This document shows positions 36,996 to 47,337 of a stretch of 64,000 nucleotides of DNA, in pieces. The notes under the pieces were generated by a model. That model made no database searches. It was not told the origin of the DNA and was given only the letters and a program-made list of their open reading frames with translations. The DNA is taken from the NCBI GenBank assembly GCA_002862125.1, contig PHSP01000003.1, positions 1,302,001-1,366,000 on the forward strand, written 5' to 3'. The stretch's first letter is position 1. Every line of letters begins with the position of its first letter. A program made the translations under genes and the position numbers. Origin of the DNA: Methylobacter sp. KS41. GTDB taxonomy: Bacteria; Pseudomonadota; Gammaproteobacteria; Methylococcales; Methylomonadaceae.

Positions 36996-38597
36996 ATGCC
37001 CAATTCACACAAATATGACGTCCTTATTATTGGCAGTGGCGGTGCAGGTCTAAGTTTAGCACTTAGACTGGCTGATCACCCAACCAGCGTTGCGGTATTG
37101 TCGAAATTCGCACTAACCTCCAGCAGCACCTATTATGCTCAGGGCGGCATCTCTGCAGTATTTGATGCCGAAGATTCCCTTGAGTCTCATATTGAAGATA
37201 CGCTGGATGCCGGTGCAGGACTCTGTAACCCTGAAATTGTCAGACTTACCGTTACTCACGGGAAAAGCTCTATCGACTGGCTCCGCGAACAAGGCGTTGT
37301 TTTTACTGAGGAGCAAAACCAGGCTGGCGAAATGCATCTGCATTTAAACCGCGAAGGAGGGCATTCTCACCGGCGTGTTGTGCATTCCGCGGATGCAACC
37401 GGCAAGGCTGTATCGCTATCGCTTATCGAGCGTGCGCAGGAACATCCCAACATCGAATTATTTGAACATCATAGTGTTGTCGAATTAATCACCGCCCCTG
37501 CATCGGATCAAACCGGGAAACAAGTATTGGGCGCCTATGTCCTGGATACTAAAAAAAGCCGGGTTAAAACGATGTCCGCTCGCGTCGTTGTTCTGGCGAC
37601 AGGCGGCGCAAACATGGCTTACATTTACAGCACCAATCCGCACAGTTCGACTGGCGACGGTATTGCGCTGGCATGGCGCGCCGGCTGCCGCGTCAGTAAC
37701 ATGGAGTTTATGCAGTTCCATCCGACCTGCCTTTATCATCCGCAAGCCCGCTCTTTTCTAATCAGTGAAGCATTAAGAGGCGAAGGCGGCAGGCTGATTT
37801 TGCCGGACGGCTCCGCTTTTATGCAAGATTTTGACCCAAGAGGTGAACTGGCGCCCCGGGATATTGTTGCCAGAGCCATCGATCACGAAATGAAAAAGCG
37901 CGGTATAGACTGCGTTTATCTTGATATCAGCCATAAATCAGAGGACTTCATACGCGAGCATTTTCCTACGATTTACCAGCAATGTCTCGAATTTGGCATT
38001 GATATCACCAAGCAACCGATACCTGTTGTTCCGGCAGCGCATTACACCTGCGGCGGCGTTTTAACGGACAGCTATGCCCGCACCGACATAAAAAACCTTT
38101 ATGCCGTTGGCGAAGTGGCTTGCACCGGCCTGCACGGCGCTAACCGCATGGCCAGCAACTCGTTGCTCGAATGCCTGGTTTTTGCCGAACGGGCCAGTGA
38201 AGATATTTTATTAAAACTTCCCAACATCCCACCTGTTCCAAAACTCCCCGACTGGGATGAATCGAAAGTCAGCGACTCCGATGAAGAAGTAGTTGTTTCA
38301 CACAACTGGAACGAACTGCGCAATTTCATGTGGGACTACGTTGGCATCGTCAGAACCGATAAGCGGCTCAGCCGGGCAATGAATCGAGTAGAACTGCTTA
38401 AAAAAGAAATAGCCGAATATTACGGCAATTTTCGTGTCACCAGTGATTTACTGGAATTGCGCAATCTGGTCATCGTCGCCGAATTAATAATACGTTGCGC
38501 GCAACAACGCAAGGAAAGCCGCGGCCTGCATTACACACTGGATTATCCGGAAACGGATAATAGCAACCCCCCGCAAAACACCGTTCTTAAGCCTTGA
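36996..38597 (+). CDS. nadB: L-aspartate oxidase
   Basis: 533 residues. The FAD-binding motif [18 protein letters not shown] opens the protein, [16 protein letters not shown] and [19 protein letters not shown] follow, and the conserved [17 protein letters not shown] stretch (about residue 385) identifies NadB. It oxidises aspartate to iminoaspartate for NAD synthesis. Divergent from rpoE with 189 bases between them. Confidence 0.96.
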   Translation: MPNSHKYDVLIIGSGGAGLSLALRLADHPTSVAVLSKFALTSSSTYYAQGGISAVFDAEDSLESHIEDTLDAGAGLCNPEIVRLTVTHGKSSIDWLREQGVVFTEEQNQAGEMHLHLNREGGHSHRRVVHSADATGKAVSLSLIERAQEHPNIELFEHHSVVELITAPASDQTGKQVLGAYVLDTKKSRVKTMSARVVVLATGGANMAYIYSTNPHSSTGDGIALAWRAGCRVSNMEFMQFHPTCLYHPQARSFLISEALRGEGGRLILPDGSAFMQDFDPRGELAPRDIVARAIDHEMKKRGIDCVYLDISHKSEDFIREHFPTIYQQCLEFGIDITKQPIPVVPAAHYTCGGVLTDSYARTDIKNLYAVGEVACTGLHGANRMASNSLLECLVFAERASEDILLKLPNIPPVPKLPDWDESKVSDSDEEVVVSHNWNELRNFMWDYVGIVRTDKRLSRAMNRVELLKKEIAEYYGNFRVTSDLLELRNLVIVAELIIRCAQQRKESRGLHYTLDYPETDNSNPPQNTVLKP

Positions 38598-38648
38598 GCA
38601 AAAAACCTGGCTATTTATTCACACGGAGTACAAGAAGACAGATTCCTC

Positions 38649-38674
38649 ACCACGAAGACACGAAGAACACGAAG
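38649..38674. repeat. Dispersed repeat of CACGAAGA units
   Basis: A short direct repeat (ACCACGAAGACACGAAGAAC and beyond) with three CACGAAG units, of a type scattered in many bacterial genomes. It lies downstream of nadB. Confidence 0.4.
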
Positions 38675-38738
38675 TTTTTAGCTTGGTTTTTCTGCGTGGT
38701 TTTAAGGTATTAATCCAAAATAAGTATTGTTTCACGCT

Positions 38739-38893
38739 TTAGTGTTCCCATTCATCATGCAGTGTTTCAAGCAGTTGTTCAACATGTTCTAGCCGGCTGA
38801 CACCAAAAAACTGTTCCGGCTTGAAGTCGGTTTTTTTCGGTATCAACTGGCAATACAGGAAAAACAATGATTTACGCTGTTTCAGAACTGAAG
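38739..38893 (-). pseudogene. C-terminal fragment of an unidentified gene
   Basis: The minus-strand frame encodes about 50 residues (ending RLEHVEQLLETLHDEWEH, then stop) with protein-like composition but no start; the upstream sequence is in another frame with a stop. It looks like the surviving 3' end of a gene disrupted by frameshift. The family is not recognised. Confidence 0.35.
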
Positions 38894-38994
38894 TCATCGG
38901 GAGTATCGATTAGCTCTTTCAGTTTTTTGGTTTCGATAACTTGTCTTATAGCTTACATTATTATTTTTCTCTCCCAAGAGTGAAAAATATGTCA

Positions 38995-39020
38995 GATTAC
39001 GCTTCGCTAATCCAACCTAC
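38995..39020. repeat. Short dispersed repeat (GTAGGTTGG type)
   Basis: On the minus strand the sequence GTAGGTTGGATTAGCGAAGC is a widely dispersed intergenic repeat type. It marks the non-coding stretch between the two gene fragments. Confidence 0.4.
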
Positions 39021-39031
39021 GAACATCCGTC

Positions 39032-39265
39032 TTATTGTAAACGGCGGGCTAAAAAGTCTACCAACCCTATCTGGCTAGGCATAATGTACATCATCGCGAA
39101 AAAATCGCAAATATCGACTCCGGCAAATTCACAAGCCGCACCTCGCGGCAATTGACCTGATTGTAACATCAGCAATGCTGCATACAACTTAATCTGCTGG
39201 GCTATTTGGTTTTGATTCTGACCTTGGATGTATTGATCAGGGATTCTAACGTAAGCAGCATGGTG
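39032..39265 (-). pseudogene. UPF0175-like antitoxin gene remnant, start lost
   Basis: The minus-strand frame is open for 77 codons (39265-39032) but has no start codon; a TAA lies just before it. The residues IKLYAALLMLQSGQLPRGAA and CEFAGVD match the helix-turn-helix of UPF0175 proteins, small antitoxin-like DNA-binding proteins that usually pair with a PIN-type toxin. The N-terminal strand VRIPDQY also fits. No toxin gene remains. It lies directly downstream of the TOTE primase-helicase gene. Confidence 0.45.
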
Positions 39266-39362
39266 TTAGCCTTGAATTATGATCTTGATGCTTAATCTTA
39301 CAGAAAAAAAGATGGATACATTAATATTGTCAGATTTGCTTTGGCTTAATAATATGAACAGC

Positions 39363-41801
39363 TCATAATTTTGAATCAATCATTGTGTACCCTAAGCACT
39401 TATAACCAGTTTTTCGTTTCTCGCTCATCTTGTCTAAAATCGGTACGTTGCTATCTACATAGTCGTAAATCCTGACTTCGATTTTTGCATGATGTAGGCG
39501 GTGCAGTCTTCCAACATACTGCGCCAATGTGCCTTTCCAGGAAATCGGCATGACCAGAAATAGTGTGTCCAGTCTGGCATCATCAAATCCTTCACCCAGA
39601 TAGCGTCCTGTAGCAATAATAATCCGCTCTTCATCATCGGGAATACTTTGCAGAGCGTCTTGCAATTGCTTACGTTGCCGAACACTCATACCACCTTGCA
39701 TTACGAAAACATTTTTTGCAAATGCCTTGATCTGCTCGGCCAATAGTAACACATGCTCTTTCCTCTCAGTTAACACAATCGGCGAACGTCCTTCAGCTAA
39801 AGCTTTTTTGATGTCGTCAAGAATAAACTGATTACGCTGTAGATCAACAACCAGTGCTTGATAAATCTCATGAATCGATATATGACCAATGGCGCTTTGA
39901 GGCATTATGAACGTCGTTTTGCGTTGTGTTACATAATGATCAAAAGGTCTTGCTAAAGCCTGCTGTTTAGCGTTGACCTGATAGCGAACGGGTCCGCACT
40001 GCATAAATATAATAGGATGGTGTCCATCTTTTCGAGTTAAGGTTGCCGATAGTCCCAGGACATATTTTGCTTTGCAAGCCTTAGCAACAGATTCAAAGCT
40101 GACTGCGGATAAATGATGGCATTCATCAAAAATGACTAGTCCATAATTAGCTACCAAATCGTTTACAGTATGATTTTTGGTTAAGCTTTGCATAATGGCG
40201 ACATCAATAACACCATTAGGCTTATTTCTGCCACCACCGATTTTGCCCACCTGTTTTTTGGGTACATTCAAAAACATTTCAATACGTTCCAGCCATTGAT
40301 CTAAAAGCTGACGACGATGAACGATAATCAACGTATTGACCTGTCGCTTTGCAAGAACATGGAGCGCAACCACTGTTTTACCGAAAGCCGTCGTGGCAGA
40401 GAGCGTCCCAATATCGTGTTCGAGTAGTTTATTTGCTGCCTGAGTTTGCTCGTCTGTTAACTGCCCCAGAAACTGCAAGTCTGGGATTTTGTTTCCTGAA
40501 AACCGTTCATCCCGAGTCACGGGTTTGATTTTTAGTTCTCCAAGAAGATTTATTAACTCATCCTGACACCCTCTTGGTAAGGCAATATGCTGTGAGTAAT
40601 ACTCGGCACAAGAAATGATTCTAGGCTTATCAAAAGTCGACAAGCGCATGGCTTGATTTTTATAAAACTCCGGATTCTGAAATGCGGCAAGGCGAATAAT
40701 CCTGCTTTGCAGCGCTGTGGGTAAATTGCTTTTATCGATGAAAAGCTGATTGCCCAAAGTAATGGTTACGCGTTTAGGAAGGGATTCATAAAGGCTGATT
40801 TCTTTGATTTTGCGTGAAGGTGGCATTTTCCAGGGTTCACCGTCCTCTTCATTAATGGGAAGTTTCACCCCCAAAATACTATTTTGCTGTTCAGCCATCT
40901 CAATTAACTGATTTAGTTCATTAAGAGTTATCCGCTTGATAGTCGATAAATAAGCCCATTGATCGGCATAACCGACAAAGTTGTCATCTACAAATACACT
41001 GTTGCCCTGTTCACGAGGCTTTTTCTGCAAGGGTAAGGCAATGAGATTACCAAAGCCGCCTTTCGGCAAAGTATCCTGATTGGGAAATAATCGATCATAA
41101 GATTCAAAACCTAATTCTGGATGTTTATCCATGGCTTGAGTTAACAGGTAAGAGCCTAGTTTCCTGGCGTCTATGGCAAAAACTGCATCGCTAAAAAATA
41201 ACCAAACATGTGCGCCTTTGCCAGACCTTGATTTTTCAATGCTATACGGAATATTGTTTTCTTTACAGGCAGAGGCAAACGCACTGACATCCAGCTGCCA
41301 AGTGGCTTTGTCAAAATCAGCTGCCAGAAACCAGCAGCGCTCATCCTGCATCAAGGGGTAAACCCCGATAACAAAATCAGCTTTAGGATTAAGCGGGTTG
41401 TCTGTACCTGCCAAGTGGTTTGCAATTACTTGGTCGCTACGTGGAAGAAATGAACGGAACTGGCAGTCACCACATTTGATGCGCGGCTTTTCACAGACAT
41501 TGGGTTTCCATTCATTCGAACAAGCCGGTGAATAACCAGATTTACCCGTATTACTGTTTTCCCAACGTTTTGGATACACATCATCGCGTCCTTTGAACAG
41601 ATCACGAAACAGGTTGACCTTGTCTTTACTGGATGATTGCTGGGTAACTGTTGCCCTAACTATGAGTTGAGTTAGGCTTTGTTGTTGCTGGTGCTGCTGA
41701 TTTTTTAATTTACTTAACGCATGAAACAGTGATTCACGTTCAGTATCTATCTCTTGAATTTTTTGCTCCAATGCCGCGATTCGTTGCTCAAAATTGCTCA
41801 T
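39363..41801 (-). CDS. TOTE-type conflict-system protein: archaeo-eukaryotic primase fused to superfamily 2 helicase
   Basis: 812 residues. A coiled-coil start (about 1-45) is followed by a Cys-rich segment (CSNEWKPNVCEKPRIKCGDC) and an archaeo-eukaryotic primase domain: WFLAADFDKATW (catalytic acidic residues) and IEKSRSGKGAHVWLFF (the SGxGxH motif) near residues 155-215. The C-terminal half is a superfamily 2 helicase: Walker A ATTAFGKTVVA (about 473), DECHH (about 557), LGLSATLTRKDG and a final QYVGRLHRLHH. This architecture is that of the AEP-helicase protein of TOTE conflict systems. It begins 8 bases after a BsuBI/PstI-type endonuclease gene, so it is the third gene of a defence operon. 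The exact activity is unknown. Confidence 0.8.
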   Translation of the reverse strand: MSNFEQRIAALEQKIQEIDTERESLFHALSKLKNQQHQQQQSLTQLIVRATVTQQSSSKDKVNLFRDLFKGRDDVYPKRWENSNTGKSGYSPACSNEWKPNVCEKPRIKCGDCQFRSFLPRSDQVIANHLAGTDNPLNPKADFVIGVYPLMQDERCWFLAADFDKATWQLDVSAFASACKENNIPYSIEKSRSGKGAHVWLFFSDAVFAIDARKLGSYLLTQAMDKHPELGFESYDRLFPNQDTLPKGGFGNLIALPLQKKPREQGNSVFVDDNFVGYADQWAYLSTIKRITLNELNQLIEMAEQQNSILGVKLPINEEDGEPWKMPPSRKIKEISLYESLPKRVTITLGNQLFIDKSNLPTALQSRIIRLAAFQNPEFYKNQAMRLSTFDKPRIISCAEYYSQHIALPRGCQDELINLLGELKIKPVTRDERFSGNKIPDLQFLGQLTDEQTQAANKLLEHDIGTLSATTAFGKTVVALHVLAKRQVNTLIIVHRRQLLDQWLERIEMFLNVPKKQVGKIGGGRNKPNGVIDVAIMQSLTKNHTVNDLVANYGLVIFDECHHLSAVSFESVAKACKAKYVLGLSATLTRKDGHHPIIFMQCGPVRYQVNAKQQALARPFDHYVTQRKTTFIMPQSAIGHISIHEIYQALVVDLQRNQFILDDIKKALAEGRSPIVLTERKEHVLLLAEQIKAFAKNVFVMQGGMSVRQRKQLQDALQSIPDDEERIIIATGRYLGEGFDDARLDTLFLVMPISWKGTLAQYVGRLHRLHHAKIEVRIYDYVDSNVPILDKMSEKRKTGYKCLGYTMIDSKL

Positions 41802-41809
41802 AAAATTTG

Positions 41810-42766
41810 TTAAGCAGTATTGTACGGCCCAAGAAAACGCACGCCGTTGAAATGAATAAGGTGCGATGGTGCATCAGCCACCCAAACTTCAGTTTCCCAT
41901 GCGATTTCGCCTAGATACCGACTCATAATGGAGCGGTTCGGGAATGCGGTCACATAGACTAATCCGGCTGTTGATCCAGCGAACAGCTTGGTCAGTTCTG
42001 CGTGTCGCTTGCCATCGACAGGGCCATGACTGGTGACAGACTCGATTAGCAACAGCCAATTTTTCTCGACGAAGTGGAGCACCACGTCAGGCATCTTGCC
42101 GTGTGAATCCACATCGACACCGAGCTCGTCCAACAAGACCGCATCGAAGTACCCCCACTTGTCGCCAGTGTCACCGGCATAGACCAGTACGCTACCGGGC
42201 GCGAAGCGCGGACCGAATTCTTCCACGATGGCACGAATCAACTCGCTGTGCTCGCCTGGACTGAGGGTGATTTTCTTGCCCGGTGCAATCTGCATGGGGA
42301 TACGGTTTTGCTCTCGATCCATCGCGTACTTGTTCGCCAACGTCTGACTCCTGGACAGATAAGTCACCAAATTGTCATGCCATTCCGGGGTACCGAAACT
42401 ACGCAGCAGGGTCAACACAGTTGGAGCAACCTGATAAACAGTCTTTGGGCTGTTTATCGGGCGATCCGGTTTGTCCGGGTTATAAAGGGCAATCCCTGCA
42501 TCAACAAACTGATGCATTGTCTGGCGTCGGAACGTCTCTCGTGAGTTTGGAGCGTATGCCTTATCGTAGTAATCCCCGGACCAGTCCATTATCGGTGTGA
42601 TGCCAACAAGTGGATTTTCAGCCTGCACCCATGTCTTGTTAGGGGTAAGATTCAGCAGCGCCAACAGACATAACGCAGATCGGTCATTGTGCTGCGCACG
42701 CGGCAGACCTAAAGAAATGAGGATCTGATGCGCCTCGTCGAGACGATTGTTATTATTCTTTGTCAT
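41810..42766 (-). CDS. BsuBI/PstI-family restriction endonuclease
   Basis: 318 residues. The N-terminal part is a helical winged-helix-like domain (TPIMDWSGDYYDKAYAPNSR, typical of the family), and the C-terminal nuclease domain contains MPDVVLHFVEKNWLLLIESV then SHGPVDGKRHAEL, giving the D...ExV...K/H catalytic set of BsuBI/PstI enzymes. By family it should cut at CTGCAG. Its ATG overlaps the methyltransferase stop (ATGA), and the TOTE gene starts 8 bases after its stop. Confidence 0.9.
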   Translation of the reverse strand: MTKNNNNRLDEAHQILISLGLPRAQHNDRSALCLLALLNLTPNKTWVQAENPLVGITPIMDWSGDYYDKAYAPNSRETFRRQTMHQFVDAGIALYNPDKPDRPINSPKTVYQVAPTVLTLLRSFGTPEWHDNLVTYLSRSQTLANKYAMDREQNRIPMQIAPGKKITLSPGEHSELIRAIVEEFGPRFAPGSVLVYAGDTGDKWGYFDAVLLDELGVDVDSHGKMPDVVLHFVEKNWLLLIESVTSHGPVDGKRHAELTKLFAGSTAGLVYVTAFPNRSIMSRYLGEIAWETEVWVADAPSHLIHFNGVRFLGPYNTA

Positions 42767-44238
42767 GCGATCAGGTTATCAAGTTGTTCGTCAATCATGC
42801 TCTGCGTAGGCTCGCCGCAGCGCTTTGCCCATTCCCCAAGCGCTATCAGCGCCTTCCGGCTCGGATATTTCATCATCTTAAGGTCGGTTGCATTAACTTG
42901 GGTGTGACCACTCGAACGGCGGAAGTTTTCATCCACGGCCATCGTGTTGAGGTATATAGCCAAGCCAAGCGCTAAAGCTTCTGGTAAACCATGCTTGTTC
43001 TCGTGATACACGTTCAGGTGATTCTCTAAGCCCAGCATTTCAGAATCACCAAAGATGTCTGGCTGCACAACGCTGGCAACGATTCGTCGTTTTTCTTCCT
43101 TCGATGAAAAACGACGAACCACACAATAGAAACCATTTGGATAAAGCCACTTTTCTGTCTCAACGTTACGCTGAATAGCATTTGGCTTTTTGATGCCAGG
43201 TTTCGGCCATTCGATGTATTGCCCGGCAAAGTGAGCGGGGTACAGGAGGGGAACGGTTCCCGGTTCGGGCATTTCACGGAGATGCTTTTTGAGTCGAAAA
43301 TCGACAACCGCCCCCGTCGATACCTTTATACCAACATCCTCCAGCGAACAGCGAATCGCAGATGAAAGCTCAATGGTGTTAAGCTCTGATGAAGTCGGCA
43401 CATGAATGAAACGCTCGGAATCATCGGGGAACACGATTCGGTTAAATGGATGCGTATGAGTTACAAGGTCAGCGAAGCTATCATCGGTCGATGTTGTCAC
43501 TATCACGTCACCTTGCTGACCACCACACTCAAGCAATAGAATAATGTTCTCCTGCAGCACATCATCATCCTTGAAGGCCTTGCTGCGTGAGTCAAATAGG
43601 TGCATGTGTCGAATTGCTGCCCGCTCAAGTATAAAGACGCGAAAAGGCCTGTAATACGGTCCATTGCAGAAGCTACGTGGAATGATTGCCACGATTTGCC
43701 CACCCGGCTCCATCATTGCCAGAGCCAAGGCAACAAAAGCGGAATAGAGATTTACTGTTTCAATCCCTGCCTGTCGAAGCAATAAGCGGCAGCGGGAGCT
43801 GCTGCTAATTTTTTTATAGGGCGGATTCAGGATTGCGTGAGTGAATCCTTTTCCAAAATCAAATTGAATTCTATTGACGGCCTGTTCAATAAAGTCGTCA
43901 CCCAGTATCTCGTAAACAATGGGCAGTCTGTTCTGGTAACTGGAAAGCGATTCATTTAATTCTTTGTGGATAAGGCTATCTAACTCGAATGCAGTTACTT
44001 CAATTGTTTTGAATCTCAACTCGCCATCAATACACCGCTCAAGAAAAGCACTTGAAAGTGAGCCAATACCTGCGCCAGCGTCAAGCAAACGACACTCAAG
44101 GTTTCCTGTCGATATAAACAACCCAGCCATGAACTGGGCTGTTCTTGCAGGCGTAAGAAATTGTCCGAATTGCGACTTTCGTTTCGCTTCAGTGTTCTTC
44201 GATACCCTCAATCTTGTTTGTTCAACTGCTGCTAACAA
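42763..44238 (-). CDS. BsuBI/PstI-type adenine-N6 DNA methyltransferase
   Basis: 491 residues. The start is a TTG with a strong ribosome binding site (GAGGAG, 9 bases upstream). The protein opens with KSQFGQFLTPARTAQFMAGL, then the SAM motif LLDAGAGIGSLSSAF (about residue 57) and the catalytic NPPY (about residue 138); the C-terminal half recognises DNA. It should protect CTGCAG by family. First gene of the methyltransferase-endonuclease-TOTE operon, divergent from ettA. Confidence 0.88.
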   Translation of the reverse strand: MLAAVEQTRLRVSKNTEAKRKSQFGQFLTPARTAQFMAGLFISTGNLECRLLDAGAGIGSLSSAFLERCIDGELRFKTIEVTAFELDSLIHKELNESLSSYQNRLPIVYEILGDDFIEQAVNRIQFDFGKGFTHAILNPPYKKISSSSRCRLLLRQAGIETVNLYSAFVALALAMMEPGGQIVAIIPRSFCNGPYYRPFRVFILERAAIRHMHLFDSRSKAFKDDDVLQENIILLLECGGQQGDVIVTTSTDDSFADLVTHTHPFNRIVFPDDSERFIHVPTSSELNTIELSSAIRCSLEDVGIKVSTGAVVDFRLKKHLREMPEPGTVPLLYPAHFAGQYIEWPKPGIKKPNAIQRNVETEKWLYPNGFYCVVRRFSSKEEKRRIVASVVQPDIFGDSEMLGLENHLNVYHENKHGLPEALALGLAIYLNTMAVDENFRRSSGHTQVNATDLKMMKYPSRKALIALGEWAKRCGEPTQSMIDEQLDNLIA

Positions 44239-44654
44239 TGATGCGTCTCCTCTTTGCTGCCTTACACGTTATTATTTTGTTCTGGATAACTTATATCCTA
44301 ACTTCAATTAAGTTTAACAAAAATTATCCCAAAACTGCTTTTTCTTAACCGAATAACATACAAAAACGCATAAAAAAACTATTTCAGGATAATCAATTGA
44401 TTGCACATCTGCCAAAGATATTGAACCCGTTCGGTCCGTTGTTGAAAATTACTATCGAATCATCCCCCTCCATTCAAGCGCAAAGTCCTGCTTAAGCCTT
44501 GGCTTACCCCCCCGCTAATTCATTCATTCTTAACTGAGTCGTGGGTGTACAAAGTTCACCCTGCTACTCAACGCTTAAAAATTGTTAAATAACATGGAAT
44601 AATAACCAGCTTCGCGTTAACCTCTACCAACCTTAATCTGATTTACAAAACACT
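44239..44654. other. Divergent intergenic region, defence operon / ettA
   Basis: 416 AT-rich bases that must hold the promoters of the leftward defence operon and of rightward ettA. No ORF, hairpin or known operator stood out on either strand. Confidence 0.4.
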
Positions 44655-46322
44655 ATGGCGCAATACATCTATTCAATGAACCGGGTCGGCAAAATTGTCC
44701 CGCCCAAAAAATACATACTCAAGGACATTTCGCTGTCGTTTTTTCCCGGCGCAAAAATTGGCGTGCTGGGGTTAAACGGCTCGGGTAAATCAACTTTGCT
44801 GAAAATTATGGCTGGTATCGACAAGGAAATCGAAGGCGAAGCGATTCCGCAGAAAGGCATTAATATCGGTTATCTCCCGCAGGAACCGCAACTGGACCCC
44901 GCAAAAACAGTACGCGGCAATGTTGAAGAAGCGGTCGTTAAAATCAAGTCGGCATTGGAACAGCTTGACGCAGTTTATGCCGCTTACGCCGATCCCGATG
45001 CGGATTTTGATAAATTAGCCGCCGATCAGGCGCGTCTGGAAGACATTATCAATGCCTGTGACGGCCATAATCTGGAGCGGAAACTTGAAGTTGCGGCTGA
45101 TGCGTTGCGCTTGCCCGATTGGGATGCCGATGTCACCAAATTATCAGGGGGCGAAAAACGCCGCGTGGCGTTATGCCGGTTATTGCTATCCAATCCCGAT
45201 ATGCTGCTGCTGGACGAGCCCACCAACCATCTGGACGCGGAATCGGTCGCGTGGCTGGAACGGTTTCTGCACGATTATCCCGGAACTGTGGTTGCGGTAA
45301 CGCATGACCGTTACTTCCTGGATAATGTGGCCGGCTGGATTCTGGAACTGGACAGAGGCGCAGGCATTCCATGGGAAGGTAATTACTCAAGCTGGCTGGA
45401 GCAAAAAAGCAATCGTCTGTTGCAGGAAGAAAAGCAGGAATCTTCCCGCCAAAAAGCCATGAAAGAAGAGCTGGAATGGGTACGCTCCAATCCCAAAGGC
45501 CGTCATGCCAAAAGCAAATCACGGCTTGCACGCTTTGACGAGCTGTCATCATCCGACGTACAAAAACGCAATGAAACCCATGAGATTTATATTCCGCCCG
45601 GCCCTCGCTTGGGCGACGTGGTGATTGAAGCCGATAACATCAGCAAGGCTTTCGGCGACAAGTTATTAGTCAACGGCTTGAGTTTTAAACTGCCGCCCGG
45701 CGGCATCATCGGCATCATCGGTCCCAATGGCGCGGGTAAAACCACATTGTTCCGCATGATGGCGGGTCTTGAGCAGCCGGATTCGGGGACTTTGACACTG
45801 GGGCAAACCGTTCAGCTCGCCTATGTTGACCAATTGCGTGATGATCTTGATCCGAAAAAAACCGTCTTTGATGAAATTTCCGACGGACTGGACTTGATTA
45901 CCGTAGGCAAATATGAAACGCCGTCACGGGCTTATGTCGGACGCTTTAACTTTAAAGGCGCAGACCAGGGAAAACGCATCGGCGATCTTTCCGGCGGTGA
46001 ACGTAACCGTGTGCATCTGGCCAAACTGCTGAAAACCGGCGGCAATGTCTTGTTGCTCGACGAACCGACCAACGATCTGGATGTGGAAACCCTGCGTGCT
46101 TTGGAAGAAGCGTTACTGGCTTTCCCCGGCTGCGCCGTGGTTATCTCGCATGACCGCTGGTTTCTGGACAGAATCGCCACTCACATGCTGGCCTTCGAAG
46201 GCGACAGTCAGGTTGTGTGGTTTGAAGGCAACTACGAAGATTATGAAGCCGATCGCCATCGCCGCCTTGGCAGTGATGCGGATAATCCACATAGGCTCAA
46301 ATATAAAAAACTGGCTGGTTAA
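44655..46322 (+). CDS. ettA: Energy-dependent translational throttle protein EttA (ABC-F)
   Basis: 555 residues, the standard length. Two ABC domains: Walker [10 protein letters not shown] with signature LSGGEKRRV and Walker [12 protein letters not shown], then GPNGAGKTT with LSGGERNRV and [11 protein letters not shown]. The linker includes [12 protein letters not shown], the P-site tRNA interaction motif, between the domains. EttA binds the ribosome E site and gates early elongation according to ATP/ADP ratio. It stands alone and ends with a hairpin at 46330. Confidence 0.96.
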   Translation: MAQYIYSMNRVGKIVPPKKYILKDISLSFFPGAKIGVLGLNGSGKSTLLKIMAGIDKEIEGEAIPQKGINIGYLPQEPQLDPAKTVRGNVEEAVVKIKSALEQLDAVYAAYADPDADFDKLAADQARLEDIINACDGHNLERKLEVAADALRLPDWDADVTKLSGGEKRRVALCRLLLSNPDMLLLDEPTNHLDAESVAWLERFLHDYPGTVVAVTHDRYFLDNVAGWILELDRGAGIPWEGNYSSWLEQKSNRLLQEEKQESSRQKAMKEELEWVRSNPKGRHAKSKSRLARFDELSSSDVQKRNETHEIYIPPGPRLGDVVIEADNISKAFGDKLLVNGLSFKLPPGGIIGIIGPNGAGKTTLFRMMAGLEQPDSGTLTLGQTVQLAYVDQLRDDLDPKKTVFDEISDGLDLITVGKYETPSRAYVGRFNFKGADQGKRIGDLSGGERNRVHLAKLLKTGGNVLLLDEPTNDLDVETLRALEEALLAFPGCAVVISHDRWFLDRIATHMLAFEGDSQVVWFEGNYEDYEADRHRRLGSDADNPHRLKYKKLAG

Positions 46323-46329
46323 ATCGATT

Positions 46330-46352
46330 ATGCCCGCAAGGGAAGCGGGCAT
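46330..46352 (+). terminator. Hairpin downstream of ettA
   Basis: ATGCCCGC (46330-46337) and GCGGGCAT (46345-46352) form an 8-bp stem 7 bases after the ettA stop. There is no U-tract, so termination would be weak or Rho-assisted. Confidence 0.5.
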
Positions 46353-46712
46353 GATTAGGAGGCTCTACGGAAATAGGACTCTCGAACGAGTAACGCTTAA
46401 TCGGTTTTGAAGAAATTTAAGACATAGCCGGGGCTAACTTAAAATTGACCAGAAAATGCCAGCTTTGAAGCCAAGACTCGTTCATGCCGGAATTATCCAG
46501 TGTATTTTTACCTATATTGTCTGGTTTGAAGTGAAATTTGCAAACGTTGTATGGATTAGTCTCCTAACAACGGCTTTGGCAATTTTTTTGAAAATGCGTG
46601 CCGCACAGAGCATTGAAAATTTACCGGCGACTTTTTCTTTAAACTGCAATGTGTTTGGAATCAGACATTGTTAACAGGCGGGAATTTGGCGGCTTGTTGC
46701 TGATGAATAAAG
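46353..46712. other. Stretch between ettA hairpin and GNAT gene
   Basis: About 360 bases between convergent genes. A short plus-strand ORF with some hydrophobic residues exists but has no ribosome binding site and is not called. Nothing else is seen. Confidence 0.4.
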
Positions 46713-47306
46713 CTAATCTGATGTTTGCAGGCCGTCGCTGGCAAGGATCGTTCGGCATTTCGAAGAAAATAAATCGCCTCTAACGGTTAAATCCATTTGA
46801 TAGAGACCATTTTCGTATACGCCAACAGCACCTAGCCTACCCAACCAACTGCGCATAACCGTGTTATCGGCAAGAACGTAACCTCTTAGTATCTCAATGC
46901 CATTTATGCCTGCCATTCGATGTAGCGCTGCAAGTAGAATAGTTCCTAAGCCCCGTTGTTGGTAACTGTCAATAACCACCAGACCGAACTCGGCTATCTC
47001 AGGCTGATTCTGAATGCGGATAAACCGTGCTATGCCAAGTCCACGATCTTCAGGCTCATTATGGGCCAGCGCAATCCACGCTACATGATTCTCTTGATCA
47101 ATTTCTGTGAAATTATACAATTGGGTATCGGATAGTTTCAAAATGGGCGAGAAGAAGCGGAAGTAGCGCGACTTCGAAGACAACGCTAACATGCCTCTCT
47201 GAATAGTTTCCTTGTCGTTTTGCTTAACGGGCCTAACATCGACTAACTCGCCATCATGCAATGGCAAGATAAATCCTTCAAAATTGTGAAAATAGTCACT
47301 ATTCAT
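46713..47306 (-). CDS. GNAT-family N-acetyltransferase
   Basis: 197 residues. The acetyl-CoA-binding motif VIDSYQQRGLGTILLAALHR (about residues 113-132; Q/RxxGxG/A) and the preceding ARFIRIQNQPEIAEFGLVV strand define the GNAT fold. The substrate is unknown; related stand-alone domains acetylate small molecules or proteins. It is followed by decayed transposase sequence, so the boundary between chromosome and mobile region is close to its start at 47306. Confidence 0.85.
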   Translation of the reverse strand: MNSDYFHNFEGFILPLHDGELVDVRPVKQNDKETIQRGMLALSSKSRYFRFFSPILKLSDTQLYNFTEIDQENHVAWIALAHNEPEDRGLGIARFIRIQNQPEIAEFGLVVIDSYQQRGLGTILLAALHRMAGINGIEILRGYVLADNTVMRSWLGRLGAVGVYENGLYQMDLTVRGDLFSSKCRTILASDGLQTSD

Positions 47307-47337
47307 TTTTTGCCTGATTGGTTCTACTTTGTCAGAT

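Noticed and set aside
42763-44238. Idea that CTGCAG might be absent from the window because of the predicted PstI-type specificity.
   Set aside because: Several CTGCAG sites are present (for example near 25474, 37152, 43553 and 54057), so there is no simple avoidance, and with methylation none is needed.
46456-46674. 72-codon hydrophobic plus-strand frame after ettA.
   Set aside because: No ribosome binding site, no recognised family, and it lies in a convergent intergenic region.
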